A stretch of DNA of 64,000 nucleotides from Lineus longissimus (taxonomy: Eukaryota > Nemertea > Pilidiophora > Heteronemertea > Lineidae). A program made the position numbers and the translations under genes. The notes under the pieces are model-generated. The model made no database searches. It saw only the letters and a program-made list of their open reading frames with translations, and was not told the origin of the DNA. The stretch spans positions 26,290,599 through 26,354,598 of the forward strand of contig NC_088309.1 of NCBI RefSeq assembly GCF_910592395.1, in the 5' to 3' direction. This document shows, one piece after another, positions 12,601 to 25,062 of the stretch; within the stretch, counting starts at the first letter, position 1, and every line of letters begins with the position of its first letter.

Positions 12601-15600
12601 ACATCATATCAAAAATGTGACAGAACACTTGTTTTCAATTTGAGGCATCAGGAACGTGTCAAAGATATCCCAGGCACCTGACTGTAGCTGATTCCAAAAT
12701 AGGTGGTTGGTGATGGTTCGGCAGTGATAAAATAAGTTTGGGCCTTGCTGAACACGACCGTAAGATCAAGGCTAATTACTTCCAGATTTCTTGAGAGTCT
12801 GCCGCAATGAGTCAAACGAACTGTGGTGAGATTGAAGCAAAAAAATAAATTGTTGAAGCAAAATGTCATGATCTACAGCGAGATTCAAGTTCCTGAATGA
12901 TTAAGTTGTTTCTGAAGCAAGCCAAAAGTGGGGCAACTAGGTGAATTAGCAAAGCATATGGATTCGCAGACAACTCATTCATCATCATCATTCACACCAA
13001 AGCACACAGCCATTGCCACAATTGGATACCTGCTCAAAGGTGGCGGGCATCAACACCCCAACCGGAAGTTCATTTAATCCTCCATGGAAGACATTCTGAG
13101 AGCAAAAACGGCAAGCACTAGTTTAGTTTGGGAAAATGGCCAAATTTCCAGAATGAATGTTAAGTTCTGTACCAATAGTTTTAATGCAGAATACTTTCGG
13201 GGGGGGGGGGGTATGATAATATGCAGGGGTATCAACATCAATTCTAGAGACTGATAGTCATCTAGAGAAAAAAACAAAGCCGATAGAGAAATTTACTTTT
13301 TCCATGAGGGCCATCGATGGGTACATCAGAAAAATGTCAGGAAATGACTTTTTCCCTCCAACTTTTGACACAAATTTAAATGGAATTCGGGAGACAAAAC
13401 AATCAATGCATGGATACCCGCCAACTGAAAATGAATTTCCAGTGACACTTTCAGGAAATATAGATTCGAGAAAGAAGAGCCATTTTCTAGTGCCTTTAAT
13501 ACCCACATGCCTCATATGGATAAAGTATTCATATGTTTAAAGTCGGACTGACCTGAGTAGTATGTACCGTAATGACTGGTGGTTGGGGGCTCGCTGGCTG
13601 AGGCTGTTGTAATGGCTGCATTTGCTGGGAGAAGTTATAATACGGGGGTAACCGGTCAACTGTCAATCTATTACCATCTACACTGTGCACCTGAATGGAA
13701 ACAACATACACATGCAAAGCACATCGAGTGGACTTTTACTTGGGTTTCAACAAAATACATAATACTGACAAATCCTGAATTCACAGACGGTCTACATACA
13801 ACAAGACGTCATACTGCGTTGAATTTCCTCTCAGATTTTTAGTAGTACACCTCTCAATCACATGTTAGGCAAAACATTGAACAGTAGTCATCCAGCTTGT
13901 ATTGGACAATCAGAAGACCCATATCATGTAAACCTCCGCACAGACAGCATGGCAATAATGATCACAGGTTTTTGATTGGCTTAAATTGGTAACTGGATCA
14001 GAAGCCTCAAATTTCTGCGGGAGGAAAGTTGCAAATGTATTTCAAAGCAGCCCAGCACCAGGACAAAGTCAAGTCTCTGGACAGACATCTCATTTGATAG
14101 TTGTGTAACTGATTCCAGTTGCTGTAAAGACTGTGTTCCAAGCTGTAAGATTTCACTTATAAACAAACTGCCGGCAAGGTAAACTGAGAGGAGTACTACC
14201 GAACAACCAACTCTTAATGACCAGCTAGCTAGCTCTAATGATTTTTGAACTTTCAAATGTAGCAACTACATGTACATGTGTTCATACTCAATGATTTGCT
14301 ATTCTAAAGCTTTTGTGGTGAAGATGTTATGATGTACATTATCATTTATCCTGTAGGCAATGCCAAACTCTTAAATCACTGAGGTTGGATCGTTAGAATG
14401 TTTGACTTTGTCCATACCAATGAACATGAATTAGGAAACTCCAAGCACACATCCATTAAAGCAGTGCTAAGGAATCCACATCAGGATTGAAACTGCTCGG
14501 AAGAATTTACAAGGATGGCAAAATATTTACAAATGTTTCGTATTCCACTCGATCTTTGAGGGCTCACTGGAATGCAACTTATCTAATTGGAGGTCTTGAT
14601 ACTTCACCAGTAACAGTTCAAACAACAACCAAACAATACATGCATGCATTTATAAGATCCTTTTGATTAAGGGCAGTACACACAACTAAACTAGTCAACA
14701 CATCTACTTTGAACTGTCAACGCAATGTACACAGTAACATTAGTATTACAACTACATTTACCAGCTATACATGGTGAAGGGCTCGCAGGACGTGGGCACG
14801 ACAATCAGGCAACTTTTGCTCATTTCAAATTCATCAACCACCAACAAAAGTGCCTCTGACAGGACCAATAACGTTTGCATGATTTTGAAAAGTGGAAAAG
14901 TGGAAGACTTCAATGGTTACCCGTGCCAAGGCGTGAAAACTGGTATGGGCAGTAGGGGTATTACCTTGGAATTGGGTGCCTCAGGCAGGTTCAAGTTCTG
15001 CAAACCAATCAAGTGATAAACATTCATGAAAGAACCCATATACTTGTCAGCACTGATCTTCAAACTGACATGTCATAATCTTTATAAGTTGCTCCTGTCA
15101 TTATGACCATGTTCTGCAGCCATATAACATATGCACTAAAATAGTTTCAACCGTTACAACACGTACCTGATTCTGTCTCATGTGTGTGGGGCTACCAAGA
15201 ATTAACGGGCTAGGTGCTGTATGCACATGGCGTCTCCGAGATATCGGGCTTGTTTGCTGAGTTTGTCGCACTGGTCCAGTAGCTGCAATGAAATTGACAA
15301 TTCAGTTACACTTCAATCAATCCAAGAGCAGATTACTGGAAAAGGAACTGAATGACTCTGATGACAAGTCATTGGCATCCTCCCATAGCAGACCTGAATC
15401 ACATAAGGCCATGCAAATCAATATCATACAAAGCGAGTACAGCAGGGTTCAATTGCTATCATTCCTACGGCTAGACTCTACTTCGGCACTTTTGGTGCAA
15501 CAACTGCAAAGTCCATGACAGGGCATGAAGACAGATGGACCGAGACTTACACAAGTGATGAACAGACGTTGGTGACAGACTCGTAGGACTAGTTTGTTGT

Positions 15601-18600
15601 CCCTGTTGTTGCTGCTGCTGCTGTCCTTGCTGTTGCTGCTGCTGAGACTGCTGTTGGCTCTGTTGCTGTGACTGCTGCTGCTGTTGGTTGTACGTCTGGT
15701 CTTCAGCATCTAGCGGAGTGACTAAGGGCGACGGAAAGTGTATACTTGTGAGATCGGGTAATGAGCCGGTGTTGTTCGATATTGGGATGTGACCTACAGT
15801 GGATTCTTGTTCTGCAGAGGGGTAAATGCTGAAAAGATGAACAGCAGAAATTTAGGATGAAATCTCCCAATCCTATCTTGTAAAAGTTTGCAAAGTTAAA
15901 ACATGATGGAAGTCAGTATGTACATTTTGACTGGCCACTTACTTTATTCCAGGGACTTCACACGACTTCGGTCTTGACTGCATCAACTGCTGAAAAAGAT
16001 GATAACCTTCAAACTAACTGAGTCATGTTATCAGGCTTTACTGAAATGGTGATCAAGGTTCTTCTTATTCGTTTGCTCTGCACTCTGGAGAAAGTTATTC
16101 TCCAGGGAATATTCTTCCTCCATGGCGGGATGAGCGTTTTTGCTTCAATTTTGTGAGGGGCTGTGGTTCATATACAAACTGCATCACAGGAGAAGATACG
16201 AAAGCATTAAGAAACCAGTAACGGTTACAACGCAATAACGACAATAGTCACCATACAGAACTTTGTTAAAATTGAGAAACATCGCCATATGATATTGCCA
16301 CTTTAGTTCAGCTCATTTCCTCTGTTATTATCAAATGAGCAAGTCTAACAGAGGGAACGCTGCGACCATGACAATCGATCCCTGCCTGTCTAAGCCCAGC
16401 ATTATCAATATTAATCATGTACTTTACACTAATGAGGTTTACTAGACTAGAGACCCACTCACCCTTCTCGGATCTATGTATCCCTTGAGCACTGCATTTT
16501 CTGCCATAATTGAATCACCGAGAAATGCTGGAAAGGAAAAAAAGACTTGCATGTGGAAGGGATTGGACTTTACATATTTTCTTTTTATTCATGCTATCTA
16601 TCAGTATCAAGTTAAACTCGACATGTATACAGCAAGCATAGCATGAAAAAAGAAAATATGTGAAGTACTCTATGCATCTACAAAAATGTATTTATCTAAA
16701 CATTTTACCCCCTTGGGCACAAGTTTCCCCTCGTATGGGAGCCACAGTTGCAAACAATTGCTGTTGCTTCAACAGATGGTACTGCCCTGCATGTAAAATT
16801 CTTTCAGGATCAAATTCCCAGAGAAATGTTTACTGATTGAAAGCGATGCAGGTTCCCTTTGAAACTTCAATGGTTTTACATGCATCAGTGCACAAACACA
16901 TCTGACGTGAACTGAAGACACATCACATGTTGAAAAATTCCTCGGTGAAATCGAGTTTCGAATTTCAATAATCAGCAAGCTACTAAACCATGGTTATTGA
17001 TATGTGCTTTAGAGGAAATCAATATGTTTATAGACTGGTAGATAGATGTAAACTTTGTATGTTCTTGTCATCTTTGTACTTCATGAAACACAAGAAGACC
17101 TTTTGATGTTTGAATCTTTGATAGTATATACAGTTGATTCGAATAATCAAAATCAATCCATGATAAACACAACCATACTATGACTGAATAGAGAGATCAG
17201 CCGATCCAAAAGGATACTTTCCCTACACAACAAGCCTGTGTAGTTTTTGAACATTATTTTCATTAATTAGAAGGCCCCATCAACAATCTGATCCAGAGGT
17301 ATCCTTGATCTCATTCTCAGCTACAAGCATGTGGCAGTAATTTAGTAAAATATATTCATATTTTGGGAGGTATTCAAAATCGAAAGTATATGATATTTTT
17401 TGTGTCACCTAGTAGCTTATCAGGCAGTGAAATGAAATCACCAAGAGGGAGGACATGGCAAGCAGTGGGAGGATCAATCAGGAACAGCATTATTGATCAT
17501 TTAAGTTGGTGACTGCAGGTTACACTACAGCTTAGATCAGAATACAAGAATAGCTTTATAGGCATGAATAGTTTTGTTCCCATATTAACAGTGACTTAAA
17601 TAAAAAATATATAAATGTAAATATAAAAATGTCAGGGAATAGATTAGTTCCCAGTCACCACGCAAGAGGGCAACCTGGACAGTTAGAAATGACCTGATGA
17701 CATCACAAGGGATCTTCAAGAAAACAATTCATGAACCGATCAATCCATTCACCAATGTGTTCTTGAAGATAATGAGGAACTATAAAGTGCAGGATACAAT
17801 AACTTCAAAATCTGGCATCAAGACGTTATATTCACACATATCGTCTCACCTCTTCTATTTGCTGGTGGTGTAGTTGGTCCTAAGTGCTCCATCGAGGCTG
17901 AAGGCGAGTTTGCACTCGTATGTAATGCCGAGTCCGAGTTGGTTCTGCAATGAGAATGTTGAAAATATCATGAGATACAGGAAAAATTTAGAAGAATTCA
18001 AACGGTTTTAAGATATTTTCACTGTATGCATGAACAAGCCAGGCACTAAAACATTTCTTTCTATGTCTGTGATTCACCTGCGACCCATCAAGGAGGAAAA
18101 GTGCTCTAAGTACATGAAGTTGTTTTAATACCGGTTAAGTTTTTAGCTAGAATTGCTTGGAAGATAGCCAAGTTGTCGGATAGACAACAATTTCCATATC
18201 CCCAAATTCTCTCTAAGGGTGGTATCTATAGTCACAGTGTCCTTTGACTTTGGGTAGGCCATGCAGCATAAGCAGAGCATCATTCATCATTAATGGTTTC
18301 ATAACTCATGCAAGTTTAAGATTATCATGTTCTCTAGGACACATAGTAAGCATTTACTTAAGTAGCCTCCTTTTCAAGTGACTGGGTGGAGTGTCGAATT
18401 TTGACTTCAGATAAGGAAACAGATTTACAGAAAAGGTGGTATGGTATTCAAAGGAGGGAATACATTGAGCAGCGCCTTGTTTTATACATGGAAGAGGCAT
18501 CCATCCTCTCCTGAGATAAAGGTAGGATTTCAATATCATGAGAAGGGAATCATTGGGAAGATCTGGGATTTGTCAACGTGCTTCAGGCATGTTGGGAGGA

Positions 18601-21600
18601 AATGGCCCAAAGACACACAGGAGCTCACCACTTTTTTGGGTGAATGTCCCCATGATTCCTCAAGAATCAGAGAAGGTTACCGGTACCCCTAAAGTTATAA
18701 TCTGGGGTGCAACTACGAGGTCATGGAATCATATCGTTCAAATCTGAATATGCACATGGGTCTTGCAAAGAGGAAGGAGAACAAGTCTCCAAATCGCTTT
18801 CAAATCTACCAGTACCTGAGCAGAGTAGCCAGAACAGAGGGCTGAAATGGCCTGAAAAATACAATGTACAACAAATACTTTGCTAAGGAAAAATCAAGAT
18901 GCCTATATACAACCTGACAAGAATTTCATGCTATGTAATCAGCTTTCAAATCTTAAATTTCAATTCCTCTGCTCAAACAGAGGTTATTTTGCCGTTTTGG
19001 TGTCGTGACCTTGCATGTAAGGCATCACACGTCCTCCATATAAGCCGTCAAAATGTCACACGACATGACTACATGAACATGGCGTGACGTCAAAGATTAT
19101 GATGTGACAGTTTCAATGTTGTCTAGAGGTAGAGCCCAACAGCCAACATGGCAGATTTTTAGAAAATAATTCCTCTGCGATCAAAGCAAAACTTGCGTCA
19201 TTTATTCGAATCAGTCATGGATGCAACACCTTATAAGGTGAACCATGACAGCTTGTTTATGTATAAAAGACTTTGGTGATAGACATGACAAAATAAACAA
19301 TAAATGTAGCAATAAACTAATATCATATTCATCAGCTGATATGAATGACAGTAGTGAACTGTTGGTGTAAAATGCACAGTGTATGAAAATCAATATTGGA
19401 AGTAAACACAGACTCAGAGGAGAGGTAAATAGAATTTGTAGCTTGGGCAAAGGACTTGCTTCATCAATATGTACCAGGTACCGTGAAATATTGGAAATTG
19501 AGGCAGAAATCTCAGGTGGAACATTTTTAAAAATGTGCTCTCTGTGCACCCATACAGTTCATCCATGAACAGGGATTATAATAATAGCAACTGTCACCTG
19601 TAGGATCTATGCGGTAAAGGAACCTAATAATGCAGCTTGCACCTGTAGCTCTTTGCCGTTAACTTTTCTCATACCATCTTCTACTGATAGCATACTAAGT
19701 CAGTGTCAATCAGATACAAGGCCACAGCAACATCGATATCAAAAGAGACAAGGATTCATAATATCAATCATGCAATAAACAACCTACAAATTTTAAAAAC
19801 AATCTCCGCATATTTATGGCGAGGCAAATATGGGATGCACAGAAAAATCAATTATATGCTAGCCATGCACTGATATAGACATGCAAAACAGATTCTGCAG
19901 TTATCCTTTGTGTGGGTATATTTGGGGATATTTTAGATGCATCATTAGATATGGGGGAGTAGTACTCAATGCAATGATAATCTATTGCAAGTGTGTTGCA
20001 AGTGCTCATTTGTACATTTTACGTGAGGGATGTGCTGCTAAAAATAGTACCACCTGATGGCTGCCATGATGCTATTTTCACTAGAAAAAGCCCGACTGAC
20101 AAATATACAGTATCGTGCATGTACGAGCAAATGTATTTGTGCAACAGAGTAAAATAGGAATCACCATAGCAACGAGGACATGTTGATGTCAGGCTAAGTG
20201 GGTATCTCTCTGGCTGCCAGTATTCAGGACAGCAAGTAGAAGCAAAGCGAGGTAGGCAGACTGGATTACATCCTGGACAGATCGTCAAATAGCATTTGAA
20301 AACCACCCTCATACCCATGTACATGCCGTACGTGCCAAAACAGGTTGTCTCCAATGTGAATTGTGATGATTAGAATTCTATGAAAATAGCACACTTTCCT
20401 AGCCATCCTAATATTCTAACCAGTTTTAGATATTCGATTATTTATCAGGGCTGAATTGTCATGCCTATACGTTCAGGCATGGTATTGGAAACAAGAAACT
20501 GATTCAGGCAGCTACATCTACATGTGTACATGGATACTTGGTTTGATCAGATTCCAGGCATTTGGCCGAGGACAAGGTTACATGTCTTCTTATGTCAATC
20601 TAGGCACTTGGCGTTTATTGCTACATGAATTAGACATGGACAAAGTCGAGGGACTAAAAATTTAAACACTCAAGCTCTTTGGAATCAGGCACTTTTACAG
20701 TCAGGGTAAGTTAATAGATGGATTCAGACAATTGGCTTTTACAATCACAGTCAGTATTGTCATGAGGTGGATCCATGCACTTGGCTTTTAATGTCAAGAT
20801 TCACATTGTCATGAGGTGGATCCAGGCACCTGGCTTTTACAGTCAAGGTCAGCTTTGTCATGAGGTGGATCCATGCACTCAGCTTTAAGGTCAAGATTCA
20901 CATTGTCATGAGGTGGATCCAGGCACCTGGCTTTTACAGTCAAGGTCAGCTTTGTCATGAGGTTGACACAGGCACTTAGCTTTAATCAATAAATTTCAAG
21001 ATTCACATTGTCATGAGGTGGATCCAGGCACCAGGCTTTCACAGTCAAGGTCAGCTTTGTCATGAGTAGATACAAGCTCTTAGCTTTGTCAAGATTCGCA
21101 TTGACATGAGGTGGATCCAGGCACCTGGCTTTTACAGTCAAGGTCAGCATTGACATGAGGTGAATGCAGCCACTTAGCTTTTACACTCCCCTACAGTCAA
21201 AAACTCAGGGAAAAAGGATGCTCTAAATTGAGATTGCCCCCCCCCCTTGAGGTAACTGACATGACACCAAAGATGAGAGTGTGATGTAACCAGTTCAGCA
21301 AATGAACAGAAGGGTTGGAGAGCTGGCTCCCTAATCAGCCAAACAACAGCAAGGTTTTCCTCTGACGACTGAGTCCTGCCGAGAGACCAACCACCGATCA
21401 ACGCAGCAGGAGACTGATTGAATGCTGATATTATGACTATAGGAGACAGCCTGTGGTGTTGGCTACCCTGATTCAACTGCTGATGTCATGGGCAGTCCTT
21501 CCATACTTGGTCCAAGTTACTACATGTAGTTCACAACAGCAACTTGTATTGTAACAAGGCTCAAGAAAATAATGTGGTTTCCAGTACATCTCCAGTATTT

Positions 21601-23872
21601 CATGTATTTGCCAATTATTGGCTCTCTTCATCAACAATGTCATGTCATTACAAGTCAAAAATAAATACATTAGGAATTCATTACTGGACATTTTAACAGA
21701 ATAGCTTACACTTACCTATATCGGATGAAAATTATCATAAACATAGTCATCAGTATCAACGACAACATGTTGCATGTCAGCATTAAAATCTCAGCATGGT
21801 TTTCGAAGCTAGCACAAGCAGTAGTACTTCTCCCAATGCTAATTTTCAGTATTGGAAGAAATGCTACTGCTCATGCTAGTATTTGCAATCAACAAACTTC
21901 CACCATAACAAGTCCTGGTGACACTTCGGATTCTGAATGGTACATGTACAATGGTTCTAGGTCAAATTTTTCCATGTTCCCGTCTGACTCAAAATTCAAA
22001 CCAAACAATATTTTACAGAGCAACTTGTCTTACCTTCTCCAACTTGTATCTGGTGGCGGCGAAAGATAAGTGGATCCATACGGAGACGTGTCAGCCTGAG
22101 ACGGCAGTCAAGGAATATTCTCAGTATTTGACAACCACAAGTACACATGTACATGTATGGACAGGGTCAAGTTACAGGTTTTTATTCTAAACATCACCAC
22201 AGCACAATGTATGTTGTTACAAAAAAATGTATGTATGTCCAGCTATGTCTCAATTTAGCTTTTGCATTTGGAAAGCTTGAGCACAACATCTCTAGTAGAG
22301 CCACCTGTTGACAAATGTCTACACTTGCAGACCTGGTCAAAAACATATTCAGTTGAAAGATCATTAAATCCTATCAATTAAAAAGATGTGACAAACAAGG
22401 TAAATTAATTTGATCTCATACGTCAGAATTAAAATATTACTTTTTTTGGGTGATAGGCATTACCAAATAAGATCTGAAAATAGTGACACAACAGAAAAAT
22501 CCCCTAAAACACTCAAAATCCAATCAACTGATAGTAATAAAACCATAACCAGGACACGTTACATGGTGAAATTGTCTTGTCAGACATTCAATTTCTTTCA
22601 AGAAAAGGATACCCTTTTGTCAAAAGGAAATGGTCTCCTATGACCAATGATCTGGCGAGTTCTATCCCGATGCAATCTATCTACCAAGCTCTGTCTACCT
22701 TGCTGTATGTCCTCTAGGTTGTGTAATGCATTCTGAATGATATAATGGGAAAATCGGGTTAAGTAAGCAATCTAATCAAAGGTACAAAATTATAGAGCCT
22801 TTTGGAACCACAAGTTTTGATGGGAGTTCTGGGTATGTTTGTGTGAAACACATTTGATATTTTAAATAACAAAACCCCTTCAGTCAGACAACTATATTAC
22901 GGTACATGTCCTGTAGCAAAGTGCACTTCTGAAGGCCTCCACACACTTGAGCGTTACGGATCAAAAGGGGAAAAGGAGAGAAGTGATCCGTATATTGTTC
23001 CAATTGATGCACAATTCAAGGCCCGGTATGCCTGAAAGTTGTCTCTCACTGCAGACAGTAGAGCTAGCCAGAGGGGTCTATATATACAAGAAGACAATCT
23101 TACGTCACAAGGGTGCTAAATAACCAGTCCAACAGTGTTGGCGAGCAAGATTGGGGCACATGTACCACCACATCTATGCACTAAACTCACTCAACAGTAA
23201 CACAATAACATACAATGTACAATCGTTTGTTGAATGTCATTGTCAAGACTTTGTCAACAATCACAATGCTGGTGGTGCAGTCATTCTTACTATGTTCATT
23301 CTTAATCTTACTGTGTAAGAACGACAGCGACAGCACCACCAGCACGGTTGATGAAGCCATGTCCATGACATTCATTCAAGTTCACCTATAGGCTACTACA
23401 TATAGGCCCTAGGCCTACTCCAACTTCCAAGACCAAGTCAGTCCAACTCACCTGCAAATCTATCGAGTTTGATCCCAACTGGTTGACATTGGGTAATGAA
23501 CCTCCTCGATATGCACCCAAGTTTTGTGCAATATGTAGTTGTTGAGGCTGCTTCTGGAGATAACCCTGTCCCTGCCCCTGCAAAAGAGATCATCAGATTA
23601 GTTGCATCTCCCTGCACGCAGCCATACTGACGATGCACACGGAATGTACAGTGTACATTTTGTACAGAACGCTACATGCAAGTGCAAAGTGAAATTTTCA
23701 TCACGCAAACATGGGTCGTGTACAGGCATTTCAACATATCTATCAGAGTGATTTAACCTACCTTTGTCGCTCCTGAGACTTCTCTCATTATTGCCTCAAA
23801 GGCTGCCGTTTCTTCGGCCTGCTTTTGGTTGTGGAGAGCGATCTTTTCGCTAAACTTCCGTGGATTTGCCAT
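9618..23872 (-). CDS. CRTC: CREB-regulated transcription coactivator (CRTC/TORC), complete
   Basis: Fifteen coding exons on the minus strand: 23762-23872, 23452-23577, 22613-22732, 22034-22095, 17850-17944, 16463-16527, 15943-15989, 15551-15828, 15167-15282, 13553-13690, 13030-13095, 12118-12348, 11627-11719, 10108-10387 and 9618-9832. All junctions are GT/AG and the phases join without a break (2043 nt, 680 residues). The protein starts [21 protein letters not shown], the CREB-binding domain that contacts the CREB bZIP. Next come [11 protein letters not shown] (exon 2), [10 protein letters not shown] (exon 3) and the SIK/AMPK 14-3-3 site [11 protein letters not shown] with Ser143 in the position of mammalian CRTC2 Ser171. 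[11 protein letters not shown] (199-209), [17 protein letters not shown] (228-244), a Gln-rich run (257-287) and DRLPPYY follow. PDIVLTG leads into the acidic C-terminal activation domain ending SFRLDRL. In animals CRTCs shuttle to the nucleus on cAMP/calcium signals, after dephosphorylation, and boost CREB target transcription. Vertebrates have three paralogues; this sequence looks like the single invertebrate type. Minor exons between 10 and 14 (linker region) are inferred from splice sites and frame. Confidence 0.93.
10388..15166 (-). other. CRTC introns 9-13
   Basis: Between the listed exons these introns are AT-rich unique sequence. A 13-base G run lies at 13199-13211. I see no nested gene. 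An open frame at 13981-14265 on the minus strand has no matching splice sites and no CRTC similarity. Confidence 0.6.
15593..15687 (-). repeat. CAG/CAA glutamine-coding repeat in CRTC exon 8
   Basis: A run of CAG and CAA codons interrupted by Ser and Gly encodes about residues 257-287 of CRTC (blocks of 5, 3, 3, 6, 7 and 2 Gln). The mixture of CAG and CAA means the DNA is not a pure trinucleotide repeat. Glutamine-rich linkers are common in coactivators of this kind. Length variation between individuals is likely but not shown. Confidence 0.85.
17945..22033 (-). other. CRTC intron 4
   Basis: This is the largest CRTC intron, about 4.1 kb, between the exon ending in the DTSWRR codons and the exon carrying the SIK-site codons. 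It contains the 49-bp minisatellite listed separately. Otherwise there are only short open frames that I could not support as genes. Confidence 0.7.
20715..21200. repeat. minisatellite, about 49 bp unit, in CRTC intron 4
   Basis: The word CATGAGGTGG or a close variant starts at 20761, 20810, 20859, 20907, 20956, 21012, 21061, 21105 and 21154, so the spacing is about 49 bp. Each unit continues as GGATCCAGGCACCTGG-like sequence and then TTTTACAGTCAAGG or TTTAA..TCAAGATTC. The two endings alternate, which makes a 98-bp two-unit repeat. A degenerate copy starts near 20715. Several units carry a BamHI-like GGATCC. Confidence 0.85.
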
Positions 23873-24100
23873 GATGGCTGCGACAACTACCTTGTTATGA
23901 TAATCCTTGCGGGGGACCTTTCGGCCTCAGCCAATCAGCATTCGCAATACTCATTTTAGTTTGTCAATTATCCTAGAGGTGGCCGGTGAAGGCCAAAATG
24001 TAAATAAACGCACATGCATATTTATGAACTGAAGAGTGGGCGGCTGATAAATGCATGACCGGAGCCTAGCCTCTGTTGTTTTTATGCATGCGTGCTTTTT
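23873..24100 (-). promoter_or_regulatory. CRTC 5' UTR and proximal promoter
   Basis: Only about 230 bp separate the CRTC start codon from the first recognisable array sequence. The interval has a CCAAT box (CCAATCAGC at 23931-23939; inverted relative to CRTC transcription) and a GC box (GTGGGCGG, 24036-24043). The transcription start is not visible, and a 5' non-coding exon further upstream is possible. Confidence 0.45.
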
Positions 24101-24420
24101 CACTTTTTCCTTGTTAACTAATCATCCATGTACAGATGTAAACATTTTCATTATCATCATTATCATACCCCGCACCCAAACTTCTCAAACTCCAGCACAT
24201 ACTGATTCCGGGCGTTCGAGTACATGAATTATGAGGTAGATGTATTGTTTCAATCATCGCAAATCTGCCTAAAACGGCAAGTTTTCTCAGGTACGGGTAC
24301 GGCAGTGGCGTGCGTCTTTTTCATTGAAACGACCTCGCACGGCCGGCACCGACATATATCGTCGTTGATGATGGAGAGAGCGGTAGCCGGTACATATTGA
24401 GCACGGTTCACTAGTTCAAT

Positions 24421-24545
24421 GTGCTCATGACGTGAAGAGAGCAAATCTCACGGGTGGGGCGGAAATTCGCCATATTGCTGACATCATCGGCGCCAACAAC
24501 TGTTTCTTTTGACCCTGCCGGAGTGTTTCAAAACAATAAATGAAT
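24421..24545. promoter_or_regulatory. promoter-like cluster repeated in every monomer (first copy)
   Basis: Within about 90 bp there is TGACGTGA (one base off a full CRE), a GC box GGTGGGGCGG, CCATATTG, which read on the minus strand is CAATATGGC (YY1-like, AANATGGC), TGACATCA (one base off a CRE/ATF site) and the palindrome GGCGCC. The same order recurs in nearly all monomers. Whether it drives transcription, and on which strand, cannot be told from the sequence. Confidence 0.35.
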
Positions 24546-24807
24546 GATTGTGTCTGACCCTGCTGACCTCGATTTTGAAAAACTTTTAAAAAAAGGTCAT
24601 TCAAACGTTAAATCAACTGCAAAGATAATCTTTTATATCACTGAGGTATATACATACGATATGTTGAGAAAAATCTGTACAACTATCGAAATATACGATT
24701 ACTTTGAACTATTTCGGCTAATCACTTGGCCACCTGCGCGACCTTGTCACTATTGTGGCGCGCTCGTTTGCATACTGCATATGAGAGACGAATAAAATCT
24801 CCATTTC

Positions 24808-24900
24808 AACATGAAAGCCTTGACGGTTCAACGCTGAAGGTGTTTGACTGTGGATCGGCTGGTCACGGGTTCGACCCCCGGTGAATCTGCCGATTTTTTT
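24808..24900 (+). ncRNA. tRNA-like Pol III unit, first of 31 direct copies
   Basis: Each monomer contains an A-box-like segment (CGGTTCAACGCTGAAGG), then TTGACTGTGGATCGG, a B box GGTTCGACCCC (24868-24878 here), and a run of 7-9 T starting about 15 bases later. Most copies also have TTTGCAT and ATATAAGAG 45-60 bases upstream of the A-box-like segment. The T arm CGGG-TTCGACC-CCCG is intact, and outside it ATCGGC can pair with GCCGAT just before the T-run. No acceptor stem forms, so it is tRNA-like and not a functional tRNA. The TTGACTGTGGATCGG word starts at 24844, 25661, 26478, 27294, 28111, 28928, 29745, 30563, 31380, 32202, 33019, 33835, 34652, 35468, 36289, 37105, 37922, 38738, 39560, 40377, 41199, 42019, 42836, 43653, 44473, 45289, 46106, 46926, 47743, 48560 and 49377. 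Transcription is inferred, not shown. Confidence 0.6.
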
Positions 24901-25062
24901 GGATTTTTTTCTTCTTCCTTGTCTTGTTATCTAATCATCCATGTACAGATGTAAACATTTTCATTATCATCATTATCATACCCCGCACCCAAACTTTTCA
25001 AACTCCAGCACATACTGATTCCGTGCGTTCGAGTACATGAATTATGAGGTAGATGTATTGAT

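Noticed and set aside
13981-14265. Possible extra CRTC exon on the minus strand
   Set aside because: The exons on both sides already join in frame without it, and the frame has no similarity to CRTC.
24808-24900. A true tRNA gene
   Set aside because: There is no acceptor stem and the anticodon stem is weak (two G-T pairs), so only the D-like and T-like parts are recognisable.
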